Below, in pieces: positions 6,964-10,620 of a stretch of 10,620 nucleotides of DNA; the stretch's first letter is position 1; every line of letters begins with the position of its first letter. The stretch spans positions 1,643 to 12,262 of the forward strand of contig DUKF01000005.1 of assembly GCA_013329455.1 (NCBI GenBank). The letters are read 5' to 3'. The stretch is from Methanotrichaceae archaeon. Its GTDB lineage: Archaea; Halobacteriota; Methanosarcinia; Methanotrichales; Methanotrichaceae. The translations under genes were made by a program, and so were the position numbers. The notes under the pieces are model-generated. The model was not told where the DNA came from, made no database searches, and worked only from the letters and a program-made list of their open reading frames with translations.

Positions 6964-9891
6964 ATGATCCCGGAAAATCTCAAAATCGGTGATGAACGTC
7001 TCGCAATTTGTCTTGGCGGCATTAAAGAGGCTGTAAAGGGATTCTGGGATCCTCCCTTGCTCCAAAATTATACAAGACACGGCCCCGATCATTCTGAAAG
7101 GATCGTTACGGTTTTGGGGGATCTGCTTGAAGGCCATTCTCATCGTCTGAACGATTACGAGAGGTTCATCCTTCTCGCCTCGGTCTATCTTCACGACATC
7201 GGGATGCAGTCTCCACGACATGCAGGCCTGCCCAAAAAGTCAGAGTACAGTCTCGAAGATATGGAGATCATCAGGAAGAATCACAACGAAGCGACGGCGA
7301 AGATCATCATCGAGAGCATTTCTCCGGGGTCGGATATCTCCCTGGGGCTGGAGGGCTGCAAGGTGCTGGCAAACTACGTCGTCAGCGTTTGCAGGTATCA
7401 CCGCTCCCTGGACCTCGAAGAGCTGAAGGACACGTACGTCGGCGGAAAGGATGTGAAGCTCCCCCTTCTCGCGGCCCTTCTGAGGCTGGGGGACGAGCTG
7501 GACGCGGACTACAGAAGGGTCAACATGGAAGTATTGAAGATGAGGGATATCCCCGCGGAGAGCAAATATCACTGGTGGGCTCATCATTACGTCCAGAGCG
7601 TCTCGATCAAAAATGGAACCGTCGAGCTTTACTTCAGGTATCCAGAGGAATATAAAGATTCGGATATAATAGAAGCGCTCCGCCAGAAGGTCGTCGAATC
7701 GGTCCAGAAGCAGTATTTTGAGGTTTACGATATATTAGACGGATACGGGATAAGGCTTTACAGGGACGTCAAGATCGCCGAGGAAGAGTACCTTCCCGCA
7801 GGCCTGGAGCTGGTTCCCACCGATCTTATGGAATACATCGACGAGAACGTCTTAAAGCTCGTTGAGCAGTCCGAGGAGCTAAGCAGGACGACGGGGGTGA
7901 CTTTTTACCTGGACGGGGTTCCCTATTCCGACGACGCTGAAGTTGTGAAGTGCATAGGAAGGATAACTGAACTGTTCGGACTAGAGAAAACCCGCGAGGC
8001 TTTAGGAGAGATCGAGCGATGTCGGACCCTCATGATGGGGCCGAAGGATAGGATGACTTTCTCGTTGGTGGCGGGGAACTGTTATTATATTCTGGGCAAT
8101 TTAATCAAGGCAGAGAATTATTACGACGAATTGCTAAAGATCAGCGAGAGAGTGAAACTTCTAGCGATCTACAAAAAGGAGATACTTACAGCTAAAGCGA
8201 ATGCCTTGGGCAATATTGGCCTCATCTACATCGCCAAAGGCGAACTCGACCAGGCGCTAAAATGCATTGAAGAAGCGCTGAAGGTTCACAAGGAAATAGG
8301 GCACAGACAGGGAGAAGCAGCCGCTTTGGGCAACATCGGCCTCATTTACCGTGACAAGGGCGAACCCGACCAGGCGCTAAAATACATTGGAGAAGCGCTG
8401 AAGATAGACAAGGTGATCGGGGATAGGCAGGGTGAAGCAAGGCAGTTGGGAAACGTCGGCCTCATTTACCAAGCCAAAGGTAAACTCTACAAGGCACTAA
8501 AATACATTGAAGAAGCGCTGAAGGTTCACAAGGAGGTCGGGTACAGGCAGGGGGAAGCAAACTCGTTGGGTAACATCGGCCTCATTTACCGTGACAAAGG
8601 CGAACTCAACCTGGCGCTGAAATATCTGGAAGAAGCGCTGAAGATTGACAAGGAAATTGGGTACCGACAGGGAGAAATCGGTGATTTGGGCAATATCGGG
8701 CTCATTTACCAAAACAAAGGTGAGCTTGACCATGCTCTAAAATACTTGGAAAAAGCGCTGAAGATTGGCAAAGAAATTGGCTACCGGAAAGGAGAAGCAA
8801 ACCAGTTGGGCAACATCGGCCTAATTTACCATCACAGAGGTGAGCTTGACCAGGCGCTAAAATACTATCAAGAAGTGCTGAAGATCGACAAGGAAATTGG
8901 GTACCGACAGGGAGAAACTACCGCGTTGGGCAACATTGGGCTCGTTTACAGAGCTAAAGGCGAAACTGACCAGGCGTTAAAATACCTGGAAGACGCGCTA
9001 GAGATTGAAAAGGACATGGGGCACAGACAGGGAGAAGCAAATATTTTGGGCAACATCGGGCTTATTTACATGGACAAAGGCGATCTTGACCGGGCACTAA
9101 AGTACCTGGAAGAAGCGCTGAAAGTTCACAAAGAGGTGGGGTACCGGCAAGGAAAAGCCAACGCGTTGGGCAACATAGGCCTAATTTACCATCACAAAGG
9201 CGATCTTGACCAGGCGCTAAAATACTATCAAGAAGTGCTGAAAGTTCACAAAGAGGTGGGGTACCGGCAGGGAGAAGCAAACCAGTTGGGCAACATCGGG
9301 CTTATTTACATGGACAAAGGCGATCTTGACCGGGCGCTAAAATACCTGGAAAGAGCGCAAAAAATTGAGAAAGAACTGGGGCACAGACAGGGAGAAGCAA
9401 CCGCTTTGGGCAACATCGGCCTCATTTACCGCGACAAAGGCGAACTCGACCAAGCGCTCAAATGCCTGAAAGATGCACTAGAAATCTTCAAAATATCTGC
9501 CCCACAATATGCGGTCAAAACATTAAATAATATATCTAATATATATTTTGAACAAAGAGATTATGAGAAGGGTTTTGAGTATTTGGGACGAGGTGTATCA
9601 TCATCAACTTCTCTCGAACAAATCAATAACGTTCTTTTTAACATTTGGCAAAAAGTAAAAGAAATGATAAATAAAAATGATTGGGAAAACCTTGAGAAAG
9701 TTAATTGTACATATACAACTGGAGTTATTACTGATGAAACTTGGGTCAACTTTTTTAAAGCAATTCACGAATATGCAATTTACAAAGAAAAATGTGATGA
9801 TTTTCATAGAAAGATATACGAAGATGCACGTAACCAGCTAAATAACGAATTTAGAAAATTATTAAATGAACTTTTAGAGGTCAAAAGATGA
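6964..9891 (+). CDS. HD-domain phosphohydrolase with C-terminal TPR array
   Basis: This 975-residue cytoplasmic protein has no signal peptide, membrane segment or P-loop. Residues ~35-180 form an HD-superfamily domain with a full metal set: His43 (HGPDH), His77-Asp78 (YLHDIG), His107, His146 (CRYHRS) and Asp177 (LLRLGDELD). HD domains of this kind hydrolyse phosphoester bonds, often in nucleotides. A similar HD type is known, from memory, in prokaryotic conflict systems (HD-CE). Residues ~180-340 are an unrecognised mixed region. An imperfect TPR near 360-400 precedes about eleven 40-residue TPR units (~410-839), a likely protein-binding or sensing solenoid. The last ~135 residues are AT-rich and unrecognised. 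ATG 6964 is chosen over TTG 6871 because a TATA box lies between them; AAGGT at 6953-6957 is a modest ribosome site. The gene overlaps the DUF4062-like gene by 4 bases (ATGA). The specific activity is inferred. Confidence 0.85.
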   Translation: MIPENLKIGDERLAICLGGIKEAVKGFWDPPLLQNYTRHGPDHSERIVTVLGDLLEGHSHRLNDYERFILLASVYLHDIGMQSPRHAGLPKKSEYSLEDMEIIRKNHNEATAKIIIESISPGSDISLGLEGCKVLANYVVSVCRYHRSLDLEELKDTYVGGKDVKLPLLAALLRLGDELDADYRRVNMEVLKMRDIPAESKYHWWAHHYVQSVSIKNGTVELYFRYPEEYKDSDIIEALRQKVVESVQKQYFEVYDILDGYGIRLYRDVKIAEEEYLPAGLELVPTDLMEYIDENVLKLVEQSEELSRTTGVTFYLDGVPYSDDAEVVKCIGRITELFGLEKTREALGEIERCRTLMMGPKDRMTFSLVAGNCYYILGNLIKAENYYDELLKISERVKLLAIYKKEILTAKANALGNIGLIYIAKGELDQALKCIEEALKVHKEIGHRQGEAAALGNIGLIYRDKGEPDQALKYIGEALKIDKVIGDRQGEARQLGNVGLIYQAKGKLYKALKYIEEALKVHKEVGYRQGEANSLGNIGLIYRDKGELNLALKYLEEALKIDKEIGYRQGEIGDLGNIGLIYQNKGELDHALKYLEKALKIGKEIGYRKGEANQLGNIGLIYHHRGELDQALKYYQEVLKIDKEIGYRQGETTALGNIGLVYRAKGETDQALKYLEDALEIEKDMGHRQGEANILGNIGLIYMDKGDLDRALKYLEEALKVHKEVGYRQGKANALGNIGLIYHHKGDLDQALKYYQEVLKVHKEVGYRQGEANQLGNIGLIYMDKGDLDRALKYLERAQKIEKELGHRQGEATALGNIGLIYRDKGELDQALKCLKDALEIFKISAPQYAVKTLNNISNIYFEQRDYEKGFEYLGRGVSSSTSLEQINNVLFNIWQKVKEMINKNDWENLEKVNCTYTTGVITDETWVNFFKAIHEYAIYKEKCDDFHRKIYEDARNQLNNEFRKLLNELLEVKR
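8191..9480 (+). repeat. Tandem 120-bp TPR-coding repeats, about 11 units
   Basis: Units of exactly 120 bases (40 residues) recur with the codons for LIY/LVY at 8221, 8341, 8461 and every 120 bases to 9421, without any indel. The consensus unit reads GNIGLIY, four variable residues, then G(E/D)LDQALKYLEEALK, ending in a GYRQGEA-type linker. This is the LGN/nephrocystin style of TPR rather than the 34-residue canonical form. Some non-adjacent units are nearly identical in DNA: the halves at 8821-8880 and 9181-9240 differ at 3 of 60 positions, and 9061-9120 and 9301-9360 differ at 6 of 60. This indicates recent duplication or gene conversion. Confidence 0.9.
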
Positions 9892-10433
9892 TTGTATCAC
9901 CTCTTAGAGTTTACATAAGTTCATCATGGAGTGGCGATTTAGACGATGAAAGATCAGCTACAGAAGATTTAATAAAATCAGACCTGCTGATGTTTCCTGT
10001 TTATCCAAAACACGCAGCAACTCGTGATGTGCCTTCAGATTATTTTAAGATAATGGGTGAATGCGATTTAGTTGTCGTTATTCTTGGAGAGCGATATTCA
10101 GAACATGTTTTTAATGAAATTAATTATGCATTTCGCAATAATATGCCTGTTCTATGTTTCAAAAAAGACTGCGAAAGAGATGGTGAACTTGATGAAGAAG
10201 TTGGTCTTATTGAGACCAATAGAGTTATAACAACAAAATTTAAAACAGTAAATGACTTACGTACCGGACTGAAAGAGGCAATTCTTGAGTTGTTATCAAC
10301 AAAGTACAAAGATTATATTGAAATAGAGAAGGCAATAATGGCCCTTATTACTAATGGACGTATAGAAATCTTAAAGCCAAAACCGCTGAAAAACGAATAC
10401 ATTGGGGTTTCCAGAATAAATCCATATGAATGA
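9888..10433 (+). CDS. DUF4062-like domain protein, candidate TIR-like effector
   Basis: This 181-residue soluble protein starts LRVYISSSW with an acidic DLDDERSATEDLI helix after it, the N-terminal signature of DUF4062. ECDLVVVILGERY (58-70) and VFNEINYAF (74-82) follow, matching the strand-loop-helix order of that family. DUF4062 is considered related to the TIR and nucleoside 2-deoxyribosyltransferase folds, in which a conserved glutamate attacks a glycosidic bond; Glu77 is the natural candidate here. Arg7, Ser11-Ser13 and Asp60 are further conserved-looking positions. The ATG overlaps the HD-TPR stop, with GAGGT at 9877-9881 six bases ahead, so the two proteins are made together. The gene is AT-rich (17 of 60 GC in the line at 10081), unlike ilvB or ilvC, suggesting acquisition. 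Domain assignment is likely, enzymatic activity is inference. Confidence 0.7.
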   Translation: MIVSPLRVYISSSWSGDLDDERSATEDLIKSDLLMFPVYPKHAATRDVPSDYFKIMGECDLVVVILGERYSEHVFNEINYAFRNNMPVLCFKKDCERDGELDEEVGLIETNRVITTKFKTVNDLRTGLKEAILELLSTKYKDYIEIEKAIMALITNGRIEILKPKPLKNEYIGVSRINPYE

Positions 10434-10620
10434 ATATTAATTGAAACCGGATATTCTTCGTTATAAACTCATATTCATTAAGCGTTACTACAATTGGAGC
10501 GACTCTCGCTCACCGGCCGCAAAGACGCCCTCCGCCGAAATGGCGCTATCCCCAAAAGTAACGCGGCGGAAAAGGTGATATCGTATCAACACCATCTTTT
10601 CAAAAGTCAAACAGCGCACC
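10434..10620. other. Intergenic region with inverted repeats, no supportable gene
   Basis: A 9-base perfect inverted repeat, AATGAATAT (10429-10437) and ATATTCATT (10471-10479), spans the end of the DUF4062-like gene. A tight hairpin GAGCGA-CTC-TCGCTC sits at 10497-10511. Composition switches from AT-rich to GC-rich at about 10495 (37 of 60 GC in the line at 10501). Both strands are open in one frame from about 10491 to the right edge. Neither reading resembles a family I know, so no gene is called; a minus-strand gene ending at the TAG at 10488-10490 is the less unlikely option. Confidence 0.5.

Noticed and set aside
8191..9480. Regular 120-base repeats as a CRISPR or satellite array
   Set aside because: The repeats are in-frame coding units with TPR consensus and no unique spacers, so they are protein repeats.
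10491..10620. Open frames to the right edge on both strands (about 43 codons each)
   Set aside because: Too short, no ribosome site or recognisable domain, and openness on both strands at once argues against either being informative.

Overview
The window looks like the chromosome of a euryarchaeal methanogen, most likely a Methanothrix (Methanosaeta)-type member of the Methanosarcinales. The evidence is a citramalate synthase of the kind known from methanogens, archaeal TATA-like boxes (for example 5745-5753), Shine-Dalgarno sites complementary to the usual archaeal 16S tail, and GC-rich housekeeping genes. The genus is a guess from gene style; nothing here proves it.

Region 1 (1-1828, minus strand) is a two-gene operon. 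It holds an AAA-family ATPase and, overlapping it by 4 bases, a PhnP-like metallo-beta-lactamase-fold hydrolase that runs off the left edge. A 212-base divergent intergenic region (1829-2040) separates it from region 2 and carries the promoters for both directions.

Region 2 (2041-6788, plus strand) is a branched-chain amino acid cluster: a citramalate/2-isopropylmalate synthase-family enzyme (probably CimA), acetolactate synthase large and small subunits (IlvB, IlvN), and ketol-acid reductoisomerase (IlvC). CimA would start 2-oxobutyrate formation from pyruvate and acetyl-CoA. IlvBN and IlvC would then carry out the first two shared steps of isoleucine and valine synthesis. cimA-ilvB-ilvN are tightly coupled (0-base gap, then a 4-base overlap), while ilvC has its own promoter. 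The IlvC cofactor loop is unusual.

Region 3 (about 6800-10495) is an accessory module placed after ilvC and behind a possible terminator. It holds a 975-residue protein with an N-terminal HD phosphohydrolase domain and a C-terminal array of about eleven 40-residue TPR units. A translationally coupled DUF4062-like small protein (TIR/nucleoside-deoxyribosyltransferase-like fold) follows. Base composition falls along this module: sampled 60-base lines give 67% GC in the HD part, 42% in the TPRs, 25-28% in the tail and the second gene. It then returns to 62% GC after about 10495. Architecture, coupling and composition suggest a mobile two-gene conflict (defence-like) system. This is the most interesting part of the window, but the function is inferred.

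The last 187 bases (10434-10620) contain short inverted repeats and no gene that can be supported.
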